DNA of 64,000 nt from Nocardia coubleae NBRC 108252 (GTDB lineage Bacteria > Actinomycetota > Actinomycetes > Mycobacteriales > Mycobacteriaceae). A program made the position numbers and the translations under genes. Positions within the stretch are counted from its first letter, which is position 1, and each line of letters opens with the position of its first letter. The DNA lies in contig NZ_BDBD01000001.1 in assembly GCF_001612805.1 (NCBI RefSeq), positions 62,001 through 126,000 of the forward strand. Reading direction: 5' to 3'. The notes beneath the pieces are model-generated. The model was not told where the DNA came from. It worked only from the letters and a program-made list of their open reading frames with translations, and made no database searches. Of the stretch, positions 1 to 7,979 are shown piece after piece.

Positions 1-422
1 ATGCCCTTCGGGGCAGTAGAATTGAGCACACCCATACCGTCGGACTCCTCCATGACTCCGGACACAGCCGAACACTGATCGCCTGCCTCCGGGTCCGGGG
101 TTTGCTCTCCGTCCGGCGCGCGCAACCGCAATCATCCAGCAATCGCTACCCTGGATCAGGTGTGTCGCGGTCGAGTCGGGGTGTCGTCCCGATCAGCGGC
201 GGCGTGGGGGTTGACCAGCGGGAATGATGACGCGTCAGCGAATGCGGGCGTGCGCGATCGACCTTCGGCCGTGAACCGGCTCGTGCGATGGGCACCCGAA
301 TACCACTGACCGACGACCATCAATGGACGTGCATTCCCGAACCGCTCGGCGCCTGCGGGAAATACGATCGTGCTCGGTCGCGTCCACCGGGGTGCGATGC
401 CGGGAGCTGTTGGGAGACAAGC
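1..422. other. No supported gene; left-edge hairpin
   Basis: I see no gene I can support in these 422 bases. A short hairpin (TGCCC, loop TTCG, GGGCA) lies at positions 2-15 and may be the end of a transcript whose gene lies outside the window. Open frames on the minus strand here and across the next gene have no recognisable family pattern and look like high-GC shadows. The Shine-Dalgarno of the next gene (GGGAG, 412-416) is at the end of the stretch. Confidence 0.5.
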
Positions 423-869
423 GTGGTCGAACGGTTTCGGAGCGTGGTGGATGTGCATCTGGTCTTGGTGCGCGACGGGAAGTTGTTGTGGTCGCGGCGG
501 TCGAACACCGGATTCGCCGATGGGCAGCTGGGATTGGTGGCCGGGCACCTCGAAGAGGGCGAGGACGTGGTCGAGACAGCCATTCGGGAGGCCGAGGAGG
601 AAGTGGGGATCCGGTTACGCCCCGAGGATCTGACGTGCGTGCACGTCATGCAGCACCGGTACGGAAATCAGCCGCACAGAGTGGGGTTCTTCTTCCGCGC
701 CGAACGGTGGGACGACGACGTGGTCAACCGCGAACCGCACAAGTGCTCCGAGCTGACATGGCGGCAGATGAGCGAGATTCCCGGCGACGCGATCGCCTAT
801 CAGGTGGCGGCGATGCGCCGGATCGCCGACGGCGAGAGTTTCAGCGTGTACGCGACGGACGGGCGATGA
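423..869 (+). CDS. Nudix hydrolase
   Basis: A 148-residue Nudix-family pyrophosphohydrolase, expected to cleave a nucleoside diphosphate linked to another group; the substrate cannot be told from sequence. The full Nudix box G-x5-E-x7-RE-x2-EE-x-G is seen with G41, E47, R55-E56, E59-E60 and G62. I chose the GTG at 423 because GGGAG lies 6 bases upstream and the encoded N-terminus begins directly with the first Nudix strand; the frame stays open upstream to 288 but that part looks non-coding. The 3' end overlaps the convergent methyltransferase gene by 29 bases. Confidence 0.88.
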   Translation: MVERFRSVVDVHLVLVRDGKLLWSRRSNTGFADGQLGLVAGHLEEGEDVVETAIREAEEEVGIRLRPEDLTCVHVMQHRYGNQPHRVGFFFRAERWDDDVVNREPHKCSELTWRQMSEIPGDAIAYQVAAMRRIADGESFSVYATDGR

Positions 870-1623
870 GCTGGAACATGCGGGCGAAGTGGGGGTACGG
901 CGCCCGGTTGGCCAAGGCCAGTTCCAGGCGTTCCAGATCGGCGTAGAAGTGGGGGTCGGATTTACGGGCGTCGTCGGTGATGAGGTCGCAGACGACGCGG
1001 ATTCCGCTGTGGGCCAGCACTTCCAGGCCCGCGTCGCGCAGGTCGCCTGCGATGCCGTCGGCGTAGCAGGCTCGCGCTTCGGTGTCGTAGGTGACGGTGA
1101 CACGGGTCGGGGCGTCGAGTAGGCGCAGCGCCTCGGTGAGATTCCGGGAACGGACCGCGGTGAGAAGGGGGTCCGCGGCCGCGTTGGGAGCGAGGACGGA
1201 AAGCAGACCTGTGGGCGCGAGCTGGGCCGCGAGGGCGGATATCGGTGATTCGGAGAGGTATTGGATCACGTTGTGGCACAGCACGATATCGAACGCCGCG
1301 TGCCCGAATTCGGTCGCCAGGTCGTCGATGGCGACCGGTGCGGTGGTGATGTGGCCGGCGAGTCCGCGCTCGGCGGCGAGCGCCTCGGCCGAGGCGAGGG
1401 ATGGCCGTGAGAGATCGGCGATGGTCACCCGGTGACCGAGAGCGGCCAGCTCTAGGGCATCCAGCCCGTTGCCCCCACCGACATCGAGGGCCGTGAGGCT
1501 GCGCCCGGCCGGGAGATGCGTGGCGAGGTTTGCGGCGGCCATGCGGTATCGGAGCCCGCCCCAGGGGGTCGACTGCCATCGTTCGAATGCGTCCAGTTTC
1601 CGATCGAAACCCGCGTCGTCCAT
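841..1623 (-). CDS. CmoM/SmtA-like SAM methyltransferase
   Basis: A class I S-adenosylmethionine methyltransferase of about 260 residues. SAM motif I is LDVGGGNGLDALELA near residue 45, followed by ADLS (end of strand 2) and LCHNVIQYL (motif around strand 4). Overall order and spacing, including the C-terminal SGIRVV..DL segment, resemble E. coli CmoM (SmtA), which methylates 5-carboxyhydroxyuridine in tRNA to give cmo5U. The ATG at 1623 places the N-terminus (MDDAGFD) level with that of CmoM; ATG codons at 1635 and 1680 are alternatives. It runs divergently from the NmrA-like gene and convergently into the Nudix gene. A role in tRNA modification is inferred, not shown. Confidence 0.75.
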   Translation of the reverse strand: MDDAGFDRKLDAFERWQSTPWGGLRYRMAAANLATHLPAGRSLTALDVGGGNGLDALELAALGHRVTIADLSRPSLASAEALAAERGLAGHITTAPVAIDDLATEFGHAAFDIVLCHNVIQYLSESPISALAAQLAPTGLLSVLAPNAAADPLLTAVRSRNLTEALRLLDAPTRVTVTYDTEARACYADGIAGDLRDAGLEVLAHSGIRVVCDLITDDARKSDPHFYADLERLELALANRAPYPHFARMFQLIARPSRTR

Positions 1624-1733
1624 CGACTCCCCCATGTCCGTTCGCCCCAGATTAGCCCTTCCCCCGGTGACGAGCATCACGGCGAAGTAGTTTGATTTCC
1701 GTATTACATCCCTCCCCAGGCGGTTACTATGGC

Positions 1734-1747
1734 TTTCATATCATATG
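1734..1747 (+). promoter_or_regulatory. Candidate MarR operator, site 1
   Basis: TTTCATATCATATG contains the perfect inverted repeat CATAT-C-ATATG (1737-1747) and lies 42 bases before the NmrA-like gene. A near copy (12 of 14 bases) lies at 3186-3199 before the MarR gene. A possible -10 hexamer TACTAT (1725-1730) is just upstream, so a bound repressor here would block transcription start. The match to MarR is inferred from the pair of sites. Confidence 0.5.
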
Positions 1748-1789
1748 TGTTCGGTACTTGTTGGTGCCGAAAGGGAAGGGAAGTAGACC

Positions 1790-2629
1790 ATGTTCGTCGT
1801 CATCGGAGCCACCGGGATCGTGGGCCGTGAAGTCATCTCCCACTTGGTAGCGGCAGGCGCACCCGTCACGGCAGTCACCCGGGATCGTGATGCCGTCCTA
1901 CCGAGCGGAGTTGTTGTCGCACAGGGTGATCCAGCGCGTCCGCACCTTCCGGCCGACGTATGGAAGGGCGCAGAAGCGGTGCTGTTGAGTTCGCGTGGCG
2001 CCCTCGACTCCGCGACCGCGATCCTCGCCGCGGCAGCGGATCACGGGGTCGAGCGGGTTGTGGTCGTCTCCGCGGCGACCGTCGAGTTCCCCGCGGGGGA
2101 ACCGCGCTTCATGGCGGGGTTCCGAGCACTCGAAGCCGCCGCCCAGAGTTCGGGCATGGTGTGGACCGCCTTGCGCTGCAGCGACTTCGCCGCCAACACC
2201 CTGGCGTGGGCGCCGCAGCTACGCGCCGGTGACGTGGTTCGCGGTGCGTATCGGGATGCGGCCACCTCGCCGATCCACGAACGCGATATCGCCGCCGTCG
2301 CGGTGCGCGCGCTGACCGAGGACGGACACGGGAATCGCTCCTATGTCCTCACCGGTCCCCGATCACTGACCCAACCCGACAAGGTCCGCATTCTCGGCGA
2401 GGTGACCGGCCGCGACCTCTCGTTCCTCGAACTCACCCCCGACCAGGTGCGGGCCGCGATGACGGCACAGGGACTCCCCGAGGACATCCCGGCCCGGCTG
2501 CTCGGGTCGCTCGCGGACTACGCCCGCGTTCCCGGCCCGACGACCACCACGGTCGCCGACCTCCTGGACCGTCCCGCACAGGATTTCGCCGCCTGGGTCA
2601 CCGACCATGCGGCAGCCTTCACCCGCTGA
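1790..2629 (+). CDS. NmrA/YwnB-type NAD(P)-binding oxidoreductase
   Basis: A 279-residue atypical short-chain dehydrogenase of the NmrA/HSCARG type. The N-terminal dinucleotide motif GATGIVG (residues 7-13) is clear; the classical YxxxK catalytic pair is not evident, which is usual for this family. Members act as NAD(P)H-dependent quinone reductases or redox sensors; the substrate here is unknown. The gene has its own promoter region with a palindrome (1734-1747) that also occurs before the nearby MarR gene, so it is probably induced by whatever ligand releases that MarR protein. It is convergent with the MarR gene. Confidence 0.8.
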   Translation: MFVVIGATGIVGREVISHLVAAGAPVTAVTRDRDAVLPSGVVVAQGDPARPHLPADVWKGAEAVLLSSRGALDSATAILAAAADHGVERVVVVSAATVEFPAGEPRFMAGFRALEAAAQSSGMVWTALRCSDFAANTLAWAPQLRAGDVVRGAYRDAATSPIHERDIAAVAVRALTEDGHGNRSYVLTGPRSLTQPDKVRILGEVTGRDLSFLELTPDQVRAAMTAQGLPEDIPARLLGSLADYARVPGPTTTTVADLLDRPAQDFAAWVTDHAAAFTR

Positions 2630-2670
2630 CCGGAGGGCTTGCCGATGACATCGAATCCCAGCGGTGCCGT

Positions 2671-3147
2671 TCAGCGGGCGAGTTCGTCGGCGGATTGCTG
2701 CCCGGCACCACCGGTGCGCCGGAGGAAGTCGGCGATCACCGTCAGCTCGTCGTCGGTGTAGTCGGCGCACAGCGCGTCCATCCGGTTGTTCATGCCGGAA
2801 AACACCTCGTAGAGCGCCGAATTGCGTTCGCGCACAGCACGGACGGTGACCGCCCTGCGGTCGGCGGACTCCGGGTCGCGTTCGCGCACGATCCATCCAC
2901 CGTTCTGCAACCGGTCGAGAATCCCGGTCAGCGTGGCCGGGTGCAGGCCGGCCCGGCGTGAGAGTTCCTTCGGCGACATCGGCCCGTGCCGGTTGATGAG
3001 GTCGAGACAGCTGAAGTCCACCTCCCGCAGCTCCACCTGGCCGCCGAAGCGCCGATTGAGCAGGGACAGTTCGATATTCAAGTCACGCAGGGCGTCTTTG
3101 ACCGCCACCGTGAGCTTGCGTCGCCGAGTCGCTTCGTCCGCCGCCAT
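2671..3147 (-). CDS. MarR-family transcriptional regulator
   Basis: A MarR-type winged-helix regulator of about 158 residues. The recognition region reads PMSPKELSRRAGLHPATLTGILDRLQ, followed by the wing segment GGWIVRERDPESADRRAV with the conserved D-x-R-D-x-R pattern (here DPESADRR). I prefer the ATG at 3147, which follows GGAGAAGAGG at a good distance; an ATG at 3180 would add 11 residues. It follows the MFS gene on the same strand but appears to have its own promoter: TATAAT on the minus strand at 3197-3192, overlapping a candidate operator. Likely autoregulated, and likely also controls the NmrA-like gene and perhaps the transporter. Confidence 0.85.
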   Translation of the reverse strand: MAADEATRRRKLTVAVKDALRDLNIELSLLNRRFGGQVELREVDFSCLDLINRHGPMSPKELSRRAGLHPATLTGILDRLQNGGWIVRERDPESADRRAVTVRAVRERNSALYEVFSGMNNRMDALCADYTDDELTVIADFLRRTGGAGQQSADELAR

Positions 3148-3185
3148 CCGCGCCTCTTCTCCTACCCACCGAACGACCATACGAG

Positions 3186-3199
3186 TTTCATATTATACG
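3186..3199 (-). promoter_or_regulatory. Candidate MarR operator site 2 and -10 element
   Basis: TTTCATATTATACG matches the palindromic site at 1734-1747 in 12 of 14 positions. On the minus strand it contains TATAAT (3197-3192), a good -10 hexamer for the MarR gene. The site overlaps the last codons of the MFS gene. Operator over -10 fits autorepression. Confidence 0.5.
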
Positions 3200-4383
3200 A
3201 GCGGCGATCGTGCTGTGCTGATCGCGGCGGCGACGATGGCTGCCGCCGCGATCAGGGCGGTGGCCTGCCACCCGAACCACTCGACCGCCGCGGCACCGAA
3301 GGCGGTCCCGAGGCTGCCACCGACGAAGTAGACCAGCATGTACGCGCTGTTGAAGCGTGCCGGTGCGTCGGGTTCGATCGCCAGGACCGTGCTCTGGTTG
3401 GCGACCTGGGCAGCGAAGAGCCCGGCGTCGAAGGCCGCCAGGCAGACCAGCGTCACGAGCGTGTTCGCGAGGCCGAAACCCAGGACGACGGTGGCGGCCC
3501 CGGCGAGGACGAGGCCGGCGAGGATCACCCGGCGAGCGCCGTCGCGGTCGGTCCGTGTGCCCGCGATCCGGGTGGCCAGGATGCCCGAGAGACCCGCCAG
3601 CGCGTAGAGGCCGATCCGTTCGGCCGAGTAGGAGTACGGGGGCTCCGAGAGTGCCACGGCGATGCCCGCCCAGATCGCGCAGAAGGCGAAGAACCACAGG
3701 AATCCACGCACAGCGGCAACGCGAAGCGTCGCGTGGTGGACGAACAATCCGGGTAGGGAACGCAAGGTCGAGAAGTAGCCGCGCTCGGCGGTGCCGGTCA
3801 CGGCGGGCAGCGCGGTGAGGCAGCAGACGGCGAGCAGGGCGCAGCCGGCCGCGAAGACGAGCAGCATCGCGCGCCAGCCGATCTCATCCGCGAGCCACCC
3901 ACCCACGATCCGGCCGGCGAGGATGCCGACGGAGATGCCCGCGGTCACCACCCCCAGGACCGTCGCGCGCCGGTGCGGGTGCGCCAACCGGCCGGCGACG
4001 GAGCTCAACCCGGCCCCGACCGCCGAGCAGGCGCCGACCAGACCGATCATCGGAGCCAGCACGGTGGCGCTGCCCGCGGCGGCACTCGCCGCGAGCGCAC
4101 ATGCGAGTACCCCGAACTGAGCGGCCAGGACGCGGCCGGGAGCGAAGCGGTCGACCAGCGGCACCAGCAGGCCGAGTCCGAGCATGTAGCCGATCGGCCC
4201 GCAGGCCAGGGCGAATCCGACAGCGGTGATCTGGGTGCCGAGCGAATCCGCCACGTCCGCGATCGCGGGCTGCATCGGATAGATCGTCGATGTACCGACG
4301 GCTGCCGCGAGTGCCATGAACAGGATCAGGGGACGGTGGAGCCGGTCTGTCACCGGGGTCTCTGCGTAGGTATCAGGGTTCAC
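3193..4383 (-). CDS. MFS transporter (drug/small-molecule efflux type)
   Basis: A 396-residue major facilitator with about 12 hydrophobic segments, starting RPLILFMALAAAVGTSTIYP. The conserved loop-2 region after helix 2 is PLVDRFAPGRVLAAQFG and helix 4-5 contains GVGLSSVAGRLA-like glycine-rich sequence (GAGLSSVAGRLAHPHRRATV). It is of the DHA1/AraJ-like size used for export of drugs or sugars, but the substrate cannot be inferred. It lies upstream of and on the same strand as a MarR regulator, a common arrangement for an inducible efflux pump. The gene start ATG at 4383 gives a short cytosolic N-terminus. Confidence 0.85.
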   Translation of the reverse strand: MNPDTYAETPVTDRLHRPLILFMALAAAVGTSTIYPMQPAIADVADSLGTQITAVGFALACGPIGYMLGLGLLVPLVDRFAPGRVLAAQFGVLACALAASAAAGSATVLAPMIGLVGACSAVGAGLSSVAGRLAHPHRRATVLGVVTAGISVGILAGRIVGGWLADEIGWRAMLLVFAAGCALLAVCCLTALPAVTGTAERGYFSTLRSLPGLFVHHATLRVAAVRGFLWFFAFCAIWAGIAVALSEPPYSYSAERIGLYALAGLSGILATRIAGTRTDRDGARRVILAGLVLAGAATVVLGFGLANTLVTLVCLAAFDAGLFAAQVANQSTVLAIEPDAPARFNSAYMLVYFVGGSLGTAFGAAAVEWFGWQATALIAAAAIVAAAISTARSPLV

Positions 4384-4641
4384 TCGACCGACCGTAGGGA
4401 GCCGCGAATCGGGTCACCGGCGGGAATTCGACCTGACCGTTCCCGTCCGGGACCCCCTTGTCGGGCGCGAGATCCGCAGTGCGAGGACCGGTTTCGATCG
4501 GCCCGAACAGGTGAACCACGAATCTGCTCGAGCACGGCGTCAATCTTGTACTGTCGCAACCAGATCAGATGCTGTCCCGCGCCGGCGGTGTGGACCGGCG
4601 GGCCGGCTAAGTCACAGTCGATTCGCAGAGGAACGAGACCC

Positions 4642-5439
4642 ATGGCCGACGTAGACACCCCACAGATCAGGACCGACATCCCGCATTCGGCGCGGATCTG
4701 GAACTACTGGATGGGGGGCAAAGACCACTATGACATCGACAAGATCGCCGGTGACGCGGGCTTGGCCGTCGACCCTGACATCTCGACCATGGCGGTGCAG
4801 TCGCGGCAGTTCCTGATCCGGGCGGTCCGGTTCCTGGCCCGCGAGCGCGGCATCCGGCAGTTCCTCGACATCGGCACCGGCCTGCCGACCATGCAGAACA
4901 CCCACGAGGTCGCCCAGGGCGTCACCCCCGACGCCCGCGTGGTGTACGTCGACAACGATCCGCTGGTGCTCACCCACGCGCGGGCGCTGCTCACCAGCAC
5001 CACCCCCGAGGGTGTCACCACCTACATCGACGCCGACTTCCACGAGCCCGAGAAGATCGTCGCCGACGCCCGCAACGTGCTGAACTTCAACGAGCCCATC
5101 GCGGTGATGTTCATGGGCGTGCTCGGCCACGCCAAGACCTACGAGGACCTGCTCCGCATCGTCGGCACCGTGCTGGCGGCGGTCCCGTCGGGCAGCTACC
5201 TCATCATGTGGGACGGCACCGACGACAGCCAGGCCTACGTGACGCTGTGCGAGAACTACACCGGCACCGGCGGCACCCCCTACATTCCGCGCACGCAGGC
5301 CCAGATCCAGGCGGTGTTCGACGGCCTGGAGTTCGTGGAGCCCGGCTTCACCTCGATCACCCAGTGGCGGCCCGAGGATGCCCAGGTGGGCGAGGTCCAG
5401 CCGATCTCCGCGTACGGCGGGGTCGCCCGCAAACCCTGA
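4642..5439 (+). CDS. S-adenosyl methyltransferase (PF04672 family)
   Basis: A 265-residue actinobacterial SAM-dependent methyltransferase of the Methyltransf_19 family. Seen: the family N-terminal signature PHSARIWNYWMGGKDHY, the SAM site FLDIGTGLPT, the acidic loop VYVDNDPLVLTHARALL, and VMFMGVLGH. Proteins of this family are very numerous in Nocardia and Streptomyces and often lie near regulatory genes; their methyl acceptors are unknown. The ATG at 4642 follows AGAGGAACGAG. It is followed by a strong bidirectional terminator and the convergent DUF1059 gene. The 258 bases upstream (4384-4641) show no gene. Confidence 0.88.
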   Translation: MADVDTPQIRTDIPHSARIWNYWMGGKDHYDIDKIAGDAGLAVDPDISTMAVQSRQFLIRAVRFLARERGIRQFLDIGTGLPTMQNTHEVAQGVTPDARVVYVDNDPLVLTHARALLTSTTPEGVTTYIDADFHEPEKIVADARNVLNFNEPIAVMFMGVLGHAKTYEDLLRIVGTVLAAVPSGSYLIMWDGTDDSQAYVTLCENYTGTGGTPYIPRTQAQIQAVFDGLEFVEPGFTSITQWRPEDAQVGEVQPISAYGGVARKP

Positions 5440-5448
5440 CCCGACCCA

Positions 5449-5491
5449 CGACAGCGGGCCCGCACCGGTACACGGTGCGGGCCCGCTGTCG
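5449..5491. terminator. Bidirectional stem-loop terminator
   Basis: A perfect 19-bp stem (CGACAGCGGGCCCGCACCG with its complement) and a 5-base loop GTACA. It lies exactly between two convergent genes, so it can serve both. No long T run, as is common in actinobacteria. Confidence 0.85.
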
Positions 5492-5493
5492 TG

Positions 5494-5640
5494 TCAGTAG
5501 GCGAACAGCAGGATCTCCTCGCGGGTGTAGTCGTGGTCGGGATGGTTCGCCGCCAGGTGCGCGTTCGCGTGCTCGACCAGGTCGTCCTCGTCGGTGCCGA
5601 CGACGAGGTCTCCACAGGGGCATCGCAGTCTGGTCTTCAT
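5494..5640 (-). CDS. Small DUF1059-type protein, 48 aa
   Basis: A 48-codon gene (ATG at 5640, TGA at 5496-5494). The product starts MKTRLRCPCGDLVVGTD and continues with EDDLVEHANAHLAANHPDHDYT, the pattern of the small DUF1059 family: two N-terminal cysteines in C-x-C-G, then a histidine-rich helix H-A-N-A-H. The cysteines and histidines could bind a metal; no function is established that I can name. It is read towards the shared terminator at 5449-5491. Confidence 0.75.
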   Translation of the reverse strand: MKTRLRCPCGDLVVGTDEDDLVEHANAHLAANHPDHDYTREEILLFAY

Positions 5641-5709
5641 GGCATTTCCTCTCGCGGGCAACGGTTCCGGCCGACGCGCCCTTGCTCACCGACCGCATGG
5701 TGAAATACA

Positions 5710-5727
5710 GTCTAGACACCTGTCCAG
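5710..5727 (+). promoter_or_regulatory. Island operator, copy A (aldehyde dehydrogenase operon)
   Basis: GTCTAGACACCTGTCCAG, 15 of 18 identical to the island consensus GTCCAGACAGGTGTCCAG; the core GACA-SS-TGTC is an inverted repeat. It ends 17 bases before the GTG start of the aldehyde dehydrogenase gene, so a bound repressor would cover the transcription start. ATACA sits immediately upstream as a possible -10 remnant. Confidence 0.7.
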
Positions 5728-5744
5728 ACAGTGAGGGAGACACG

Positions 5745-7217
5745 GTGCCGAGCAATTTACGTCCCGAGGACGGCTGCACGCTGCTGATCGACGGAAAACT
5801 GAGCCGGGGATCGGGCGGGGTGTTCGCGACCGGCAGCCCCGCCACCGGCGAGCGCCTCGGCTGGGCGGCCGATGCCACGACCGAGGACATGCGAGCGGCC
5901 GTCACCGCGGCCCGCACCGCTTTCGACACCACCGGATGGTCGACCGATCCGGCGTTCCGGGCGCGCTGCCTGCGCCAATTGCGCGAGGCCATGCGCGAGC
6001 ACATCGAGGAACTGCGCGAGATCACCATCGAGGAGGCGGGCGCACCCCGGATGCTCACGGCGGGACCTCATCTGGAAGGGCCGGTGAACGATCTCGGCTA
6101 CTTCGCGGATCTCGCCGAATCCTATTCCTGGCGCACCGAGATGCCGATCGCCGAACCGATGGGGATGCGTACCCGCAGGGAACTGCGCCGCGAGGCGGTG
6201 GGCGTCGTCGGGGCGATCACGCCGTGGAACTTCCCCCATCAGATCAACCTGGCCAAGATCGGGCCCGCGCTGGCGGCGGGCAATACCGTGGTGCTCAAAC
6301 CGGCCCCCGACACCCCGTGGTGCGGTGCGGCGCTGGGGATTCTGGCCGCCGAGCACACCGATATTCCCGCGGGTGTGTTCAATGTGGTGACCGGCTCCGA
6401 TCACCGGCTCGGCGCCCAGCTCGCCGAGGATCCCGACGTGGATCTGGTGTCGTTCACCGGTTCCACCCGCACCGGGAAGTCGGTGATGGCCGCGGCGGCG
6501 GCCACGGTGAAGAAGGTGTTCCTCGAGCTCGGCGGCAAGTCCGCGTTCGTCGTCCTCGACGACGCCGATATCGCGGCGGCCTGCGCGATGGCCGCCTTCT
6601 CGGTGTGTGTGCACGCCGGTCAGGGTTGCGCGCTGTCCACCCGGTTGCTGGTACCGCGCAACGCTTACGAGGCGGCTCTCGAAGCGACAGCCAGGACCAT
6701 GGGCGGCATCCGCGCGGGCGACCCGGACGACCGGCGCACCGTGTGCGGTCCGCTCATCTCCGAGCGACAGCGCGAACGCGTGGAGGGCTACATCTCGCTG
6801 GCTCGCAGCGAAGGCGGTGAGGTGGTTGTGGGCGGCGGTCGTCCGACCGGCCGCGACGCGGGCTACTTCGTCGAGCCGACCCTGATCGCCGGGCTCACGA
6901 ACGAGTCCCGGGTGGCCAGGGAGGAGATCTTCGGGCCCGTGCTGGTGATCCTGCCGCACGACGGCGACGACGACGCGATCCGCATCGCCAACGACTCCCC
7001 CTACGGCCTGTCGGGCTCGGTGTGGGGCACCGATCCCGCCCGCGTCGACAAGGTCGTCTCCGCCGTCCGCACCGGGACCCTCGGTGTCAACGGCGGCACC
7101 TGGTACTCGGTCGACGCGCCCTTCGGCGGCTACAAGCAGTCCGGCATCGGACGCGAGATGGGCGTCGCCGGTTTCGAGGAATACCTCGAAACCAAACTCG
7201 TGGCCTACCCGGCCTGA
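5745..7217 (+). CDS. NAD-dependent aldehyde dehydrogenase (Rv0768/AldA-like)
   Basis: A 490-residue aldehyde dehydrogenase oxidising an aldehyde to a carboxylic acid. Seen: the cofactor region VGAITPWNFPHQIN, general base glutamate near residue 261 in VFLELGGKSAF, and nucleophile cysteine near 295 in GQGCALSTRLLV; the C-terminal IFGPV and YGLSGSVW segments are present. I chose GTG at 5745 because it follows AGGGAG and begins right after the operator; the frame is open much further upstream but antisense-like. First gene of an operon (aldehyde dehydrogenase, SDR, HIBADH-type, CMD) with the same order I recall for M. tuberculosis Rv0768-Rv0771, next to cyp51. Substrate unknown; a sterol methyl-derived or side-chain aldehyde is possible. 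Confidence 0.88.
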   Translation: MPSNLRPEDGCTLLIDGKLSRGSGGVFATGSPATGERLGWAADATTEDMRAAVTAARTAFDTTGWSTDPAFRARCLRQLREAMREHIEELREITIEEAGAPRMLTAGPHLEGPVNDLGYFADLAESYSWRTEMPIAEPMGMRTRRELRREAVGVVGAITPWNFPHQINLAKIGPALAAGNTVVLKPAPDTPWCGAALGILAAEHTDIPAGVFNVVTGSDHRLGAQLAEDPDVDLVSFTGSTRTGKSVMAAAAATVKKVFLELGGKSAFVVLDDADIAAACAMAAFSVCVHAGQGCALSTRLLVPRNAYEAALEATARTMGGIRAGDPDDRRTVCGPLISERQRERVEGYISLARSEGGEVVVGGGRPTGRDAGYFVEPTLIAGLTNESRVAREEIFGPVLVILPHDGDDDAIRIANDSPYGLSGSVWGTDPARVDKVVSAVRTGTLGVNGGTWYSVDAPFGGYKQSGIGREMGVAGFEEYLETKLVAYPA

Positions 7218-7229
7218 AGGAGAACAGAC

Positions 7230-7979
7230 ATGACACGTTTCACCGACCGGACCGCGATCGTCACCGGCGCGGCACAGGGTATCGGCGCGGCCTACGCCAA
7301 GGCGCTCGCCGCCGAGGGCGCCCGCGTGGTGGTGGCCGACATCAATGCCGAGGCGGGCGAATCGGTCGCCAAGGAGATCACCGCGGCCGGCGGTGTCGCC
7401 GCTTTCCGCGAGGTCGATGTCGCCGACCCGGATTCCGCGGCCGCGCTCGCCGCGTTCACCGTCGAGAAGTTCGGCGGCATCGACCATCTGGTGAACAACG
7501 CGGCCATCTACGGGACCATGAAGCTGAACCTGCTGCTCACGGTGCCGTGGGACTACTACAAGCACTTCATGAGCGTGAACTTCGACGGCGCGCTGAACGT
7601 GACCCGCGCGGTCTGGCCGACGATGCGCGCCAGTGGCGGGTCCATCGTGAACCAGTCCTCCACCGCCGCGTGGACCTATTCGAGCTTCTACGGGCTGGCC
7701 AAGGTCGGCGTGAACGGCCTCACCCAGCAGCTGGCCCACGAGCTCGGCAGCTCCGGCATCCGGATCAACGCCATCGCCCCGGGCCCCATCGATACCGAGG
7801 CGACCAAGACGATCACGCCGTCGGTCATCGTCGACGACATGGTGAAGCGGTTGCCGCTCAAGCGGATGGGCACACCGCAGGATCTCGTCGGCGCCTGCCT
7901 GTATCTGCTCTCCGACGACGCCGCCTGGGTGACCGGGCAGATCTTCAATGTCGACGGCGGACAGGTGATTCGCTCATGA
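7230..7979 (+). CDS. Short-chain dehydrogenase (Rv0769-like)
   Basis: A classical SDR of 249 residues. Seen: TGAAQGIG cofactor motif near residue 12, NNAA, the catalytic serine in VNQSSTAAW, and Y-G-L-A-K as the YxxxK pair. It would oxidise or reduce a hydroxyl/keto group with NAD(P). The start ATG follows AAGGAGAACAG 12 bases after the aldehyde dehydrogenase stop. The stop overlaps the next gene as ATGA, so translation is coupled. In the context of cyp51 and an operator-defined regulon it may act on a sterol-like ring or side-chain hydroxyl; this is inference. Confidence 0.88.
   Translation: MTRFTDRTAIVTGAAQGIGAAYAKALAAEGARVVVADINAEAGESVAKEITAAGGVAAFREVDVADPDSAAALAAFTVEKFGGIDHLVNNAAIYGTMKLNLLLTVPWDYYKHFMSVNFDGALNVTRAVWPTMRASGGSIVNQSSTAAWTYSSFYGLAKVGVNGLTQQLAHELGSSGIRINAIAPGPIDTEATKTITPSVIVDDMVKRLPLKRMGTPQDLVGACLYLLSDDAAWVTGQIFNVDGGQVIRS

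Noticed and set aside
156..548. 130-codon minus-strand frame at the left edge
   Set aside because: It runs antisense into the Nudix gene, has no ribosome site and no recognisable sequence.
4380..4679. 99-codon minus-strand frame before the S-adenosyl methyltransferase gene
   Set aside because: It begins inside the methyltransferase coding region in antisense and has a low-complexity, non-protein-like composition.
5757..7739. Long open frame of 660 codons antisense to the aldehyde dehydrogenase and SDR genes
   Set aside because: It is the GC3-driven shadow of two well-matched genes; its translation is rich in R, G, H and D with no family pattern.
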